From Methylolobus aquaticus (GTDB lineage Bacteria > Pseudomonadota > Gammaproteobacteria > Methylococcales > Methylococcaceae): a DNA stretch of 64,000 nucleotides. Below, in pieces: positions 14,313 through 22,952 of the stretch. Positions within the stretch are counted from its first letter, which is position 1. Each line of letters opens with the position of its first letter. A model generated the notes under the pieces. The model was not told the origin of the DNA. It worked only from the letters and a program-made list of their open reading frames with translations, and did no database searches. The position numbers and the translations under genes were made by a program. Location of the stretch: the NCBI GenBank assembly GCA_004168015.1, contig SEYW01000004.1:1-64000 (forward strand), written 5' to 3'.

Positions 14313-14767
14313 ACGCACCCTCGAACCCAACCGTCGCCGCCCAGGTGGCGGGCCTGCCGTCCCTGCCCATGAAAGAACTCTGGGCGCTGTGGGACCGCTA
14401 CTTTCCGCGCCGGCCCAACAAGACCAATCGCGCTTACCTCGAGGCGCGGATCGCCTACAAACTCCAAGAGGAGGCCTACGGCGGGCTGTCGGCGGCGACG
14501 AAGGAACGCTTGATCGCCATCGGCCGCAAGCACTCCAAGATCAAATCCGGTCCGACCCGCAGCGAGTTCCACTTCGCGCCTGGGACGACGCTCATCCGCG
14601 AATGGGGCGATCGGGATCACCAGGTCACCGTGACCGCCGAAGGGCGGTTCGAGTACGCGGGCCAGACCTACAAGAGCCTGTCGGCGGTGGCGCGGCAGAT
14701 CACCGGGGCGCATTGGTCGGGGCCGTTATTTTTCGGCCTCCGCAAGGCCGTGGAGACAACCCGATGA
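14309..14767 (+). CDS. DUF2924 protein
   Basis: The 152-residue product contains the DUF2924 signature: LPSLPMKELWALWDRYFPRRP, then YLEARIAYKLQEEAYGGLS and a C-terminal beta domain FHFAPGTTLIREWGD...VTVTAEGRFEYAGQTYKSLS...ARQITGAHWSGPLFFGL. Proteins of this family nearly always sit directly before a large serine recombinase, as here (ATGA overlap), and probably assist or direct recombination. The molecular role is not established. It is intact in length. Confidence 0.85.
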   Translation: MNAPSNPTVAAQVAGLPSLPMKELWALWDRYFPRRPNKTNRAYLEARIAYKLQEEAYGGLSAATKERLIAIGRKHSKIKSGPTRSEFHFAPGTTLIREWGDRDHQVTVTAEGRFEYAGQTYKSLSAVARQITGAHWSGPLFFGLRKAVETTR

Positions 14768-16140
14768 ACGCCGCCGTCCTGCCCCACACGGGCGTGGCGC
14801 GGAAGCGTTGCGCCGTCTACACCCGGAAATCCACCGACGAAGGTCTGGATCAGGCCTTCAACTCCATCGATGCCCAGCGCGAAGCGGGACAGGCCTACAT
14901 CGCCAGCCAGCGCGCCGAGGGCTGGATTCCGGTTACGGAAGACTACGATGACCCGGCCTATTCTGGCGGGAACATGGAGCGCCCGGCCTTGAAGCGCCTG
15001 TTGGCCGACATCGAGCGCGGCCAGATCGACATCGTCGTGGTGTACAAGCTGGATCGGCTGTCACGCAGTCTCGCCGACTTCGCGCGGATGGTCGAGATCT
15101 TCGACCGTCACGGGGTGAGTTTCAGTGCGGTGACGCAGCAGCTCAACTCCGCGACGTCGATGGGCCGGCTGATGCTGAACGTGCTGTTGAGCTTCGCCCA
15201 GTTCGAGCGGGAGGTTACCGGCGAGCGCATCCGCGACAAGATCGCCGCCAGTAAGCGCAAGGGATTATGGATGGGGGGCGTACCGCCGCTGGGCTACGAC
15301 GTCGTCAACCGGCAGTTGGTCATCAACCAAGCGGAAGCCGCGATCGTGCGATGCGTGTTCGAGGACATGCTGACCCTCGGGTCGACGACCCGGATCGCGG
15401 CGGCCCTGAACGCCGAGGGCAAGACCACCAAGGCCTGGACCACCCAGGAGGGCCGGCGGCGAGAAGGGACGCGGTTCGACAAGAAGTATCTCTACAAGCT
15501 GCTGCGCAACCGGATCTATCTCGGCGAGCTATCTCACCGTGGCACGTGGTTTCCCGGCCAGCACGATTCTATCGTCGATGCGAAGACGTGGGCGGCAGTG
15601 CACGCGGTGCTGGCGGTCGCGTCGCAGAAACGGGCGGCGGCCACCCAAGCGCAGGGGCGTACCGATGCCCTGCTCCGGGGACTGCTGTTCGACGCCACCG
15701 GTGGGAAGATGCACCCGACCTTCACGCGGAAGCCGGGGAGGGCATACCGGTATTACATCAGCAAGGCGGAGAAACGCTTCGGGGCGGCCGCCCGGACCTG
15801 CGAGCGCATCCCGGCTGACGCGGTAGAAACGGCGACAGTGGCGCAGATCAAAACCGTGCTGAGCAGTCCCGAAGCCATCGCCGCGGTGTGCCGGGAGCTT
15901 GAGGGACGATCCGTTTCCGAGGACGTGGCCGTGCTGGCCCTGACCCGCCTTGGCGACACCTGGGACCAGTTGTTCCCGGTCGAGCAGCACCGGCTGGTGA
16001 ACCTGATGATCGAACGGATTCACCTGGTCGAGGGCGGACTCAAGATCACCTGGCGGGCACTGGGTTGGAAGGCACTGCTGGGCGAGTTCGCCCCCAACAC
16101 CATCGGCGCCGAGCAGGTCGCCTGGGAGGCGGTGGCATGA
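14764..16140 (+). CDS. large serine recombinase (integrase of the element)
   Basis: The 458-residue protein has the serine-recombinase catalytic domain: VYTRKSTDEG with nucleophile Ser23, FNSIDAQREA, DYDDPAYSGGNMERPAL, VVVYKLDRLSRSLADFARM and the LSFAQFEREVTGERIRDK helix. A Recombinase (PF07508-type) domain follows (GGVPPLGYDV, YLYKLLRNRIYLGE). The usual cysteine zinc ribbon is replaced by LLFDATGGKMHPTFTRK with no cysteines, as in other DUF2924-linked recombinases. It presumably integrates and excises the element by att x att recombination. Attachment sites could not be identified because only one element end is visible. Confidence 0.9.
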   Translation: MNAAVLPHTGVARKRCAVYTRKSTDEGLDQAFNSIDAQREAGQAYIASQRAEGWIPVTEDYDDPAYSGGNMERPALKRLLADIERGQIDIVVVYKLDRLSRSLADFARMVEIFDRHGVSFSAVTQQLNSATSMGRLMLNVLLSFAQFEREVTGERIRDKIAASKRKGLWMGGVPPLGYDVVNRQLVINQAEAAIVRCVFEDMLTLGSTTRIAAALNAEGKTTKAWTTQEGRRREGTRFDKKYLYKLLRNRIYLGELSHRGTWFPGQHDSIVDAKTWAAVHAVLAVASQKRAAATQAQGRTDALLRGLLFDATGGKMHPTFTRKPGRAYRYYISKAEKRFGAAARTCERIPADAVETATVAQIKTVLSSPEAIAAVCRELEGRSVSEDVAVLALTRLGDTWDQLFPVEQHRLVNLMIERIHLVEGGLKITWRALGWKALLGEFAPNTIGAEQVAWEAVA

Positions 16141-16502
16141 ACGGCCCGTGCCCAGCCCAAAGCTTCGTCCCATTTCAACTCCGCCGCAGCAAGGGGCGGC
16201 TGGTAGACACTGAGCGAACCGGCCATGAGCCGGTGCTCCTCGAAGCCATTGGCCGAGCGCTGCACTGGCAAGCGCTGCTGGAGGCCGGGGCCGTGGCCAG
16301 CCACCGCGAGCTTGCCCACAAGGAAGGACTCCACTGGTCCACCGTCAACAAACTGCTGACGCTCGCCCTGCTGTCGCCTGATCTCATCGAGCAGTGCCTC
16401 GCCGGCCGGCAGCCGCGGACCCTGACCTTGCGCTGGCTGCAGCGGCATCGGCTGCCGAATGACTGGCCGGCGCAGCGCGAGGTCATTGATCGTTTCGAGT
16501 GA
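16137..16502 (+). CDS. HTH protein downstream of the recombinase, copy 1
   Basis: The 121-residue product starts at ATG 16137 (ATGA overlap with the recombinase stop). After a basic N-terminus it has LLEAIGRALHWQALLEAGAV, then a helix-turn-helix (ASHRELAHKEGLHWSTVNKLL) and LALLSPDLIEQCLAGRQP. This core is typical of small proteins that follow DUF2924-linked recombinases. It is similar to the next gene product over about 50 residues. It may be a recombination directionality factor or regulator; this is inference from position. Confidence 0.65.
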   Translation: MNGPCPAQSFVPFQLRRSKGRLVDTERTGHEPVLLEAIGRALHWQALLEAGAVASHRELAHKEGLHWSTVNKLLTLALLSPDLIEQCLAGRQPRTLTLRWLQRHRLPNDWPAQREVIDRFE

Positions 16503-16512
16503 GGTGTCATTC

Positions 16513-17001
16513 ATGCCAAGAAAGGGCGAAGGGCGGATGAACGGCCGCCCGGTCACGAACGCGATCCCGAGTCCCGCCGGGGGCGTCAAGCTGGAAACGT
16601 TCATCCCGTGGACACTGGTGAAGCGGGGCGTGAAGCAGCAAGTGATTACCCCGCTCGACGTACCGGAGGCGTTTACGGTGGAGGCCGTGAAGGCGCGACG
16701 CGCGGAGGAGGACGCGCAGGTAACGGCGAGCGTCAGGGCGTTGGGCCTGGCCCACTACTGGCAGCACTTGCTCGAGACCGGCCGGTTCGAGTCGCTGACC
16801 GAGATCGCTGCCGCCGAAGGGATGGATCTGGGTCAGGCTAGCCGGATGGCGCGGTTGGCGTGGGTGCCAGCGGGCGTAGTGGAAGCGGGTTTGGTGGGAG
16901 CGGTAGAGGCGGTGACGTTGGCGGCCATGCATCAGCAAGGGCCAAGAATGGAGCGGTTTCCAATAGTGACATCGAAGGAGTCACCCGACAACGCAAGATA
17001 A
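16513..17001 (+). CDS. HTH protein downstream of the recombinase, copy 2
   Basis: ATG 16513 has a GAGGTG Shine-Dalgarno. The 162-residue product has an extra N-terminal basic region, then the same core as the preceding protein: LAHYWQHLLETGRFESLTEI, AAAEGMDLGQASRMARLAWV, PAGVVEAGLVG. The pair is probably an old tandem duplication. It is the last gene of the recombinase module; the next gene (chrB) has its own promoter, so the element border probably lies between about 17.0 and 17.04 kb, or the chromate operon is cargo. Confidence 0.6.
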   Translation: MPRKGEGRMNGRPVTNAIPSPAGGVKLETFIPWTLVKRGVKQQVITPLDVPEAFTVEAVKARRAEEDAQVTASVRALGLAHYWQHLLETGRFESLTEIAAAEGMDLGQASRMARLAWVPAGVVEAGLVGAVEAVTLAAMHQQGPRMERFPIVTSKESPDNAR

Positions 17002-17035
17002 GCACGCACCGTAGCCGGCACGGAAACGGTAGCCC

Positions 17036-17071
17036 TTGACGCCGAACCAATAGGAGTGCGTAATAATTACG
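17036..17071 (+). promoter_or_regulatory. chromate operon promoter with operator-like palindrome
   Basis: TTGACG at 17036-17041 is a good -35 element. A TAATAA/TAATAAT -10-like sequence starts at 17061 (19-base spacer), or CGTAAT at 17059 (17-base spacer). A 13-bp palindrome, CGTAAT-A-ATTACG, at 17059-17071 overlaps the -10, where a repressor would block polymerase. ChrB regulators are known to control chr promoters, so this is the likely ChrB site. The chrB ATG follows 27 bases later. Confidence 0.55.
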
Positions 17072-17097
17072 ACAGACCTGTAATACTCGCACACAAA

Positions 17098-18048
17098 ATG
17101 ACTCCTGCGTGGGCAATGCTAATCCTGAGCCTGCCGACCCAACATGCCACAGCACGCATGCGGATCTGGCGGGCACTGAAAGCGCTCGGCTGCGGTGTCT
17201 TGCGCGACGGCGTGTATCTCTTGCCGAACTCAGCGCAGCTCCGGCAGACACTCGAGGCCCAGGCGGGAGAAATCAATGCCAGCGGCGGAAGCGCGTACGT
17301 GCTGGCCCTGAACGCCCTTGATCAGGAACAGCAGGAGACGTTCGAACGATTGTTCGACCGCTCGGAGGACTATGCGCGGCTACTCGAGGTTACACAGCAG
17401 CTCAGCCGGGAGTTGAAAGCGGAGGATGTCGCCCCACTGCAGCGGCGTATTGCACGCCTGCGCAAGGACTTCGATCAACTCGCGGCGCTGGATTTCTTTC
17501 CGGGCGAGGCCCGGCAGCAGACGGCGCTGGCCTTGAACGAGTTCGAACAGGCGCTGCTGTCGCGGGCCTGTCCCGACGAGCCCCATGCCGTCGAGCGGTC
17601 GATCCCACGGCTGCGCCGCGAGGATCATCAGGCGCGTACCTGGGCCACGCGGCAACGGCCGTGGATCGATCGCCTCGCCAGCGCGTGGTTAATCCGGCGT
17701 TTCATCGACCCCACTGCACGTTTTCTGTGGCTGACGCAACCCGACGAATGTCCACCGGACGCACTGGGCTTCGACTTCGACGGCGCAGTCTTCACCCATG
17801 TCGGCGGCAAGGTCACCTTCGAAGTGCTGCTGACCAGCTTCGGCTTGGCGGGTGAACCGGCGCTTGAGCACTTAGGCAGACTGGTGCACGTTCTCGACGT
17901 CGGTGGTATCCCGGTGGTGGAAGCACCGGGGCTCGCGGCACTGATCCGCGGGATGCAGCAGCGGTTCGAGGACGACGATCAGTTACTCAAGGAAGCGGAA
18001 AAGGTCTTCGATTCGTTCTATTCGGCTTTCTCAGGAAATGACGCATGA
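17098..18048 (+). CDS. chrB: chromate resistance regulator ChrB
   Basis: I start at ATG 17098 (MTPAWAMLILSLPTQHATAR) because an upstream GTG at 17056 would lie on the predicted -10. The 316-residue protein has an N-terminal winged-helix region (MRIWRALKALGCGVLRDGVYLLPN), a helical linker, and the C-terminal ChrB domain (RPWIDRLASAWLIRRFIDP, CPPDALGFDFDGAVFTHVGGKVTFEVLL). ChrB is the chromate-responsive regulator of chr operons. It is followed directly by chrA (ATGA overlap). A shorter protein with only the C-terminal domain is encoded at the end of the operon. Confidence 0.85.
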   Translation: MTPAWAMLILSLPTQHATARMRIWRALKALGCGVLRDGVYLLPNSAQLRQTLEAQAGEINASGGSAYVLALNALDQEQQETFERLFDRSEDYARLLEVTQQLSRELKAEDVAPLQRRIARLRKDFDQLAALDFFPGEARQQTALALNEFEQALLSRACPDEPHAVERSIPRLRREDHQARTWATRQRPWIDRLASAWLIRRFIDPTARFLWLTQPDECPPDALGFDFDGAVFTHVGGKVTFEVLLTSFGLAGEPALEHLGRLVHVLDVGGIPVVEAPGLAALIRGMQQRFEDDDQLLKEAEKVFDSFYSAFSGNDA

Positions 18049-19430
18049 AACAAACCGACTCCTCGCAAGCGGCTCCGCTTCCCGTATCCCGCGGCCAAGC
18101 CTTCTGGTATTGGCTCAAACTCGGCTTCATCAGCTTTGGCGGTCCGGCCGGACAGATCGCCATCATGCACCAGGACCTGGTCGAGAAACGGCGCTGGATT
18201 TCCGAGAACCGCTACCTGCACGCATTGAACTACTGCATGCTGCTGCCGGGACCCGAGGCCCAGCAACTCGCGACGTATATCGGCTGGCTGATGCACCGAG
18301 GCTGGGGAGCGGTGATGGCGGGCAGCCTGTTCGTGTTGCCGTCGGTGTTGATCCTGATCGGCCTGGGCTGGATTTATCTGGCGCTCGGTCATCTGCCCGC
18401 AGTGGCCGGCGTGCTCTACGGTATCAAGCCAGCGGTCACCGCCATCGTGCTGTTCGCGGCCTACCGGATCGGGTCGCGCGCCCTGAAGAACTGGGTGCTG
18501 TGGACGATTGCCGTACTGGCTTTCGTGGCCATTTTCGTGCTGGATGCGCCGTTTCCGTTGATTGTCCTCGCCGCGGCATTACTCGGTGCCGTGGGCGGAA
18601 AAGTCGCGCCGAAGAAATTCGCGCTGGGTGGTGGTCATGGTGCCGCGAAGGCCAGTTATGGCCCGGCGCTGATCGACGACAATACGCCGACGCCCGCGCA
18701 TGCCCGCTTCACCTGGTGGCGCCTGACCCGGGTGGTCACGATCGGCCTGGCGCTATGGGGCGGAGCGATCGGGTTCCTTTGCGCCCGCTACGGTTGGCAC
18801 GGTGCCTTGACTCAGATGGGCTGGTTTTTCACCAAGGCGGCACTGCTGACCTTCGGCGGGGCTTATGCAGTGCTGCCTTATGTCTATCAGGGCGCCGTCG
18901 AGCACTATCACTGGCTGACGCCAACGCAGATGATCGACGGGCTGGCGCTCGGCGAAACGACGCCCGGACCGCTGATCATGGTCGTGACCTTCGTCGGTTT
19001 CGTCGCCGGCTGGACCCAGCAGGTGTTCGGTTCTGATCAGGTCTTCCTCGGCGGCGTGGTGGCCGCGCTGGTCGTGACTTATTTCACATTCCTCCCCAGC
19101 TTCCTGTTCATCTTGGCGGGTGGTCCGCTGGTCGAGTCTACGCACGGTGACCTCAAGTACACCGCGCCGTTGACGGCGATCACCGCGGCTGTGGTTGGGG
19201 TGATCCTGAATCTGGCGGTGTTTTTCGCCTATCACACACTCTGGCCGTCCGGGTTCGGTGGACGCTTCGACGGTGTTTCCGCGCTGATCGGCCTCGCCGC
19301 GTTACTGGCGCTGTTCCGCTGCAAGGTGGGCGTCATCCCGGTCATCGGCGCCGCTGGCGTGGCGGGATTGCTGTTGACCTTGCTCAAACCCTGGCTGCTG
19401 GCTCAACTCGGAGGTCTGCTATGTTCATGA
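18045..19430 (+). CDS. chrA: chromate efflux transporter ChrA
   Basis: The 461-residue membrane protein contains two CHR domains, the long-chain form of the family. The first half has KLGFISFGGPAGQIAIMHQ, LVEKRRWISENRYLHALN and LLPGPEAQQLATYIG. The second half repeats the pattern: FTKAALLTFGGAYAVLPYV, HWLTPTQMIDGLALGETTPG. About ten to twelve hydrophobic segments are visible. ChrA exports chromate from the cytoplasm using the proton-motive force. It overlaps chrB at its start and the DUF1259 gene by 10 bases at its end, indicating one transcript. Confidence 0.92.
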   Translation: MKQTDSSQAAPLPVSRGQAFWYWLKLGFISFGGPAGQIAIMHQDLVEKRRWISENRYLHALNYCMLLPGPEAQQLATYIGWLMHRGWGAVMAGSLFVLPSVLILIGLGWIYLALGHLPAVAGVLYGIKPAVTAIVLFAAYRIGSRALKNWVLWTIAVLAFVAIFVLDAPFPLIVLAAALLGAVGGKVAPKKFALGGGHGAAKASYGPALIDDNTPTPAHARFTWWRLTRVVTIGLALWGGAIGFLCARYGWHGALTQMGWFFTKAALLTFGGAYAVLPYVYQGAVEHYHWLTPTQMIDGLALGETTPGPLIMVVTFVGFVAGWTQQVFGSDQVFLGGVVAALVVTYFTFLPSFLFILAGGPLVESTHGDLKYTAPLTAITAAVVGVILNLAVFFAYHTLWPSGFGGRFDGVSALIGLAALLALFRCKVGVIPVIGAAGVAGLLLTLLKPWLLAQLGGLLCS

Positions 19431-20326
19431 TGCGTTATGTTCGGCTTTCCCTGCTGACATTCGGTGCTCTACTCCATGGGCAGGCTGCCGCTGCAGCGGC
19501 ACCAGGCCAGCCGCTTTCGCTGGATACCGCCAAGATCGAACGCTTGACCGGTGTGAAGGGCAAGCTCGACCCCGCCGAGAACGCCTTCAAGGTCAGCGTG
19601 CCGCGTGCCGATCTCAACGTGACCGTGGCCGGGGTCCACATGATCCCGCCGATGGGGCTGACCTCCTGGGCCGCCTTCGCGAAGTCCGGTTCGGCAACCC
19701 AGGTCACGGGCGATCTGGTGCTGCTGGAAGATCAGGTCAGCCCGGTGCTGGACGCGGTGCTGGCGGGCGGGCTGGAGGTTACGGCCCTCCACAACCATTT
19801 CCTGTGGGACACGCCCCGCGTCATGTTTATGCACATCGCCGGCCAGGGCAATGAAGATAAGCTCGCGGCGGCCGTGGGCGGCGCATTCGCCGAAATCGGG
19901 GAAACCGCGGGCGCCAAGGGCCAGAGCCCGAAGATGCCCATCGACCCCAAGCAATCCACGCTCGATCCCGCCCCGATCGAGGCGATCCTCGGCGTCAAGG
20001 GCGAACTGGCCGGTGGTGTCTACAAGATCGGCATCGGCCGCTCCACCACCCTAAGCGGTCATGCACTCGGGAACACGATGGGCGTCAATACCTGGGCCTC
20101 CTTCGCCGGCTCCAACGAACGTGCGGTCGTGGACGGCGATTTCGTCATGTACGAAGCGGAACTGCAGCCGGTGCTGAGGGCGCTGCGCGGAGCGGGCATT
20201 CACGTGGTGGCGATCCATCAGCACATGGTGGGCGAATCGCCGAGAATGATGTTTCTGCATTACTGGGGTGTGGGGCGGACCGGCGACCTGGCACGGGGAC
20301 TCAAGTCGGCGCTGGCAATGCAATAG
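19421..20326 (+). CDS. DUF1259 (LppY/LpqO family) secreted protein
   Basis: The 301-residue product has a signal peptide (MFMMRYVRLSLLTFGALLHG, AAAAA) and two tandem DUF1259 repeats. Repeat 1 has LTSWAAFAKSG, VTGDLVLLEDQVSPVL and LEVTALHNHFLWDTPRVMFMH. Repeat 2 has NTWASFAGS, VDGDFVMYEAELQPVL and IHVVAIHQHMVGESPRMMFLH. The repeated His-x-His motifs suggest a metal site. Such proteins occur next to chrA in several chromate operons. Role unknown; a periplasmic sensor or metal-handling accessory is possible. Confidence 0.8.
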   Translation: MFMMRYVRLSLLTFGALLHGQAAAAAAPGQPLSLDTAKIERLTGVKGKLDPAENAFKVSVPRADLNVTVAGVHMIPPMGLTSWAAFAKSGSATQVTGDLVLLEDQVSPVLDAVLAGGLEVTALHNHFLWDTPRVMFMHIAGQGNEDKLAAAVGGAFAEIGETAGAKGQSPKMPIDPKQSTLDPAPIEAILGVKGELAGGVYKIGIGRSTTLSGHALGNTMGVNTWASFAGSNERAVVDGDFVMYEAELQPVLRALRGAGIHVVAIHQHMVGESPRMMFLHYWGVGRTGDLARGLKSALAMQ

Positions 20327-20380
20327 CCATAGCGGATACTCAATCGCTTGGCTCAAGGGCCGAAAAGCGGGAGGTGCACG

Positions 20381-21364
20381 ATGTACGGTGTGAGTTTTCT
20401 GAAAAGCACACGATGGGCGGTGTTCCTGTTTCTGCTGTGCGGTCAGCCGCCCGCTTGGGCTAAGCAAACGCAATCCGTAGCGGGTACGGCCTATGTAACC
20501 TCCTGGTTCGGCGGCGTGGTCGCGGTAGTCGATCTCGCCTCGGGCGCGGTGAAGCAGACGATTCCGGTGGGCGTCCACGCGCACAATGTCGCCCTGCGGC
20601 CTGATCAGAAACAGGCCTGGGTGACGAATAACAATGCCGGCACCGTTTCAATCATCGACACGGACACGAACACGGTGATCGGTACCTTACCGACCGGCCG
20701 TGGCCCGCGTCATACCTATTTCAGGCCGGACGGCCGAGAAGCCTATGTCACCAATGAATTCGACGACCGCGTCGAACTCTTCGATACCGAAAACCTGGAT
20801 CAACCTCTGGGCTCAGTCGAGGTCGGCCACATGCCTCACTTCGCGCTGGCCGCGGGTGACAAGGTATTCGTCACCAACTTCGGCGGCGGCGACGTGACGG
20901 TATTGTCCCGCGCAAAACGCAAGACACTGGCCACAGTGCCGGTTGGGGCGGGGCCTTTGGGCGCGGGCGCCCTCAAGAATGGCAAACGGATCTACATTGC
21001 TTGCCACAATGCCAACCACGTGGCGGTCATCGACGGCGAGACTCACAAGGTGCTCGCGTATATACCTACCGGCGCCGGGCCAGTCCAGGTTACCGTGACC
21101 CCTGACCAGGCCCATGCCTATGTGGCCAACGACGGCGCCGGCACCGTGCAGAAAATCGATCTGGCCACACACACCGTTTTGAAAACCATTCACATCGCAC
21201 GCGATGCCGGCAGCCATGGCGTCGGTTTTGCCGGCGAGGGACGCTGGCTGCTGATCACCAACACGGGTGCCGCCACTGTCTCGGTCATCGATACCACGAA
21301 CGACGCGGTGGTGAAGACGATTCCTGTGCCCAAGGCGCCCGAGGGCATCGCCGTGAAGCGTTGA
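20381..21364 (+). CDS. secreted YVTN-type beta-propeller protein
   Basis: ATG 20381 follows a GGGAGGTG Shine-Dalgarno. The 327-residue product has a signal peptide (STRWAVFLFLLCGQPPAWA) and about seven blades with the YVTN/PNVVAVID pattern: GTAYVTSWFGGVVAVVDLAS, AWVTNNNAGTVSIIDTDTN, AYVTNEFDDRVELFD, VFVTNFGGGDVTVL, IYIACHNANHVAVIDG and AYVANDGAGTVQKIDL. These periplasmic propellers bind proteins or small ligands; no catalytic residues are predictable. It lies 54 bases after the DUF1259 gene and is probably co-transcribed with the chr genes. Its link to chromate is by position only. Confidence 0.8.
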   Translation: MYGVSFLKSTRWAVFLFLLCGQPPAWAKQTQSVAGTAYVTSWFGGVVAVVDLASGAVKQTIPVGVHAHNVALRPDQKQAWVTNNNAGTVSIIDTDTNTVIGTLPTGRGPRHTYFRPDGREAYVTNEFDDRVELFDTENLDQPLGSVEVGHMPHFALAAGDKVFVTNFGGGDVTVLSRAKRKTLATVPVGAGPLGAGALKNGKRIYIACHNANHVAVIDGETHKVLAYIPTGAGPVQVTVTPDQAHAYVANDGAGTVQKIDLATHTVLKTIHIARDAGSHGVGFAGEGRWLLITNTGAATVSVIDTTNDAVVKTIPVPKAPEGIAVKR

Positions 21365-21423
21365 ATGCTGTTCACGATGAATGAGCCGTATTGCCGCCCG
21401 TTAGACTGACACGAGAGACTCCG

Positions 21424-22155
21424 TTGATTCCGGAAATCCTCCCAGCCATCGTCTTAGTCTCCCTGGTTCAATCCGTTTTTGGCGTCGGCATGCTGTTGCT
21501 CGGAATTCCGGTTTTATTACTGCTTGGCCTGGATTTCGTGCAGACGCTGTGGGTTTTGTTGCCGGCCTCGCTGACGATCAATCTGCTGCAACTCGTGAAA
21601 GCTCCCGGCGAGATCGACGGCCGCTTTTATCGCAGACTCCTGCTGTTCAGTCTGCCCCCCATCATCCTGTCACTGGCGTTGGTCATACAGATTCGGCTCA
21701 ACTTCGCGTTGCTCATCGGCACTTTCCTTCTTCTGCTAACGCTGAAAGAGGCTCTCCCCCCATTTCAGGCTGCGTTTGATCGGTTGATGCAGCACGAAAA
21801 GACGTATTTTCTACTGACTGGGATCGTTCACGGCTCCAGCGGCCTCGGCGGCTTGCTGCTTACCGCTGCGATACATCACAAACAGTACGGCAAAGACATG
21901 GCTCGGGTTAATGCGGCGGCCGGGTACGCGGCATTTGCCTTGATCCAGATGGCGACCTTGCTCGCTTTGAAACCAAGCCACATCGGCATCTCCTACGCCG
22001 ACTGCGGGATCGGTGCCGCTACGGCCGGGTTAGTGTTTCTGTTGGTCGATGAAATGCTATTCATCCATCTCGATCCGGCATCTTACCGACAGGGGTTCAC
22101 TTGGTTCTTGGGATTGTCCGCTGTGTTTTTGATCATTAAGGGGGTAGCGGCATGA
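21424..22155 (+). CDS. TauE/SafE-family membrane permease
   Basis: I favour TTG 21424 (MIPEILPAIVLVSLVQSVFG) as the start, because the 11 residues encoded upstream from TTG 21391 are polar and unlike the family. The 243-residue protein has about eight hydrophobic helices and the duplicated small-residue motifs of TauE/SafE permeases (SVFGVGMLLLGIPVLLLLG; GIVHGSSGLGGLLLTAAI). These transport sulfite, sulfoacetate or related anions. Here it may move a sulfur oxyanion, or chromate, which mimics sulfate; this is inferred from the operon. Confidence 0.75.
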   Translation: MIPEILPAIVLVSLVQSVFGVGMLLLGIPVLLLLGLDFVQTLWVLLPASLTINLLQLVKAPGEIDGRFYRRLLLFSLPPIILSLALVIQIRLNFALLIGTFLLLLTLKEALPPFQAAFDRLMQHEKTYFLLTGIVHGSSGLGGLLLTAAIHHKQYGKDMARVNAAAGYAAFALIQMATLLALKPSHIGISYADCGIGAATAGLVFLLVDEMLFIHLDPASYRQGFTWFLGLSAVFLIIKGVAA

Positions 22156-22229
22156 AATACATAGCGTCCGAAGCCCCAAAGGGCTGGTGTGAAGCGCGGC
22201 GGCACGAAGCTTGGAAAGCTCGCAGGTAA
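22152..22229 (+). CDS. possible 25-aa coupled microprotein
   Basis: An ATG overlaps the permease stop (ATGA) and opens a frame encoding MKYIASEAPKGWCEARRHEA and five more residues, ending in TAA. The overlap is the usual coupling pattern in this operon, but the peptide is short, very basic and resembles nothing I know. It may be a remnant or non-functional. Confidence 0.25.
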   Translation: MKYIASEAPKGWCEARRHEAWKARR

Positions 22230-22295
22230 GTCGGAATAAGGTCAAGCAGTTGGATTTCGTTCACACTTTGTCCCTAGGCTAGAGGTGATCCCACC

Positions 22296-22952
22296 ATGAC
22301 ACGCTCCCCACCTTTCTCTTTCGCCGCCACCCACGAACCCAAACCCTTGCTCTTCGACCCCGCCAAGCTGGACGGCTTGTCCGAAAAGCTGATTCGTTCC
22401 CATTGGGAGAACAACTACGGCGGTTCGGTGAAGGCGTTGAACGCCGTCAAGCAGCGCCTCGCGGCGGCGCTGGGTGATCCCGACCTGCCGCCGTTCATCT
22501 ACAACGATCTCAAGCGCGAGCACCTCATGCGCACCGGTTCGGTGGTCCTGCACGAATTGTATTTCAGCAATCTGGGCGGCGGCGACAAGATGGATGCGGG
22601 GTTACGCAAAGCCCTCTCGGACACGTTCGGCTCGGCCGAGACCTGGGAACAGGAGTTCCGGCGCATGGGTGCGGGTCTCGGCGGCGGCTCCGGTTGGGTG
22701 ACGTTCGGGTATAACCTGCACAGCGGCCTGCTAGAGAATTACTGGCAGTGGGATCATCTGCACGCCCCGGCCGCGACCCTGCCGCTTCTGGTCATGGACA
22801 TGTATGAGCATTCCTATCAGATGGACTTTGGCGCGGCGGCGCCGGCCTATGTCGATGCGTTCTTCAGGAACATCCACTGGGCGGTGGTGGCCGAACGACT
22901 CGACAAGGCGCTCAAAGCCCGGGCGCTGTGGACAGCGGAGCGTGGCCGATGA
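22296..22952 (+). CDS. chrC: Fe/Mn superoxide dismutase (ChrC type)
   Basis: The 218-residue product has the four metal ligands in family order: His in IRSHWENNYGG, His in VVLHELYFSNLGGG, and Asp plus His in VMDMYEHSYQMDFG. The Fe/Mn fold landmarks GAGLGGGSGWV and WAVVAERLDKA are present. ChrC proteins are the Fe-superoxide dismutases of chromate operons and remove superoxide made during chromate reduction. It lacks a signal peptide, so it is cytoplasmic. It overlaps the next gene by 4 bases. Confidence 0.88.
   Translation: MTRSPPFSFAATHEPKPLLFDPAKLDGLSEKLIRSHWENNYGGSVKALNAVKQRLAAALGDPDLPPFIYNDLKREHLMRTGSVVLHELYFSNLGGGDKMDAGLRKALSDTFGSAETWEQEFRRMGAGLGGGSGWVTFGYNLHSGLLENYWQWDHLHAPAATLPLLVMDMYEHSYQMDFGAAAPAYVDAFFRNIHWAVVAERLDKALKARALWTAERGR

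Noticed and set aside
1..17001. Complete tailed prophage
   Set aside because: No capsid, terminase, portal, tail or lysis genes are visible in the window; they could lie to the left, but the sequence here supports only a replication/integration end.
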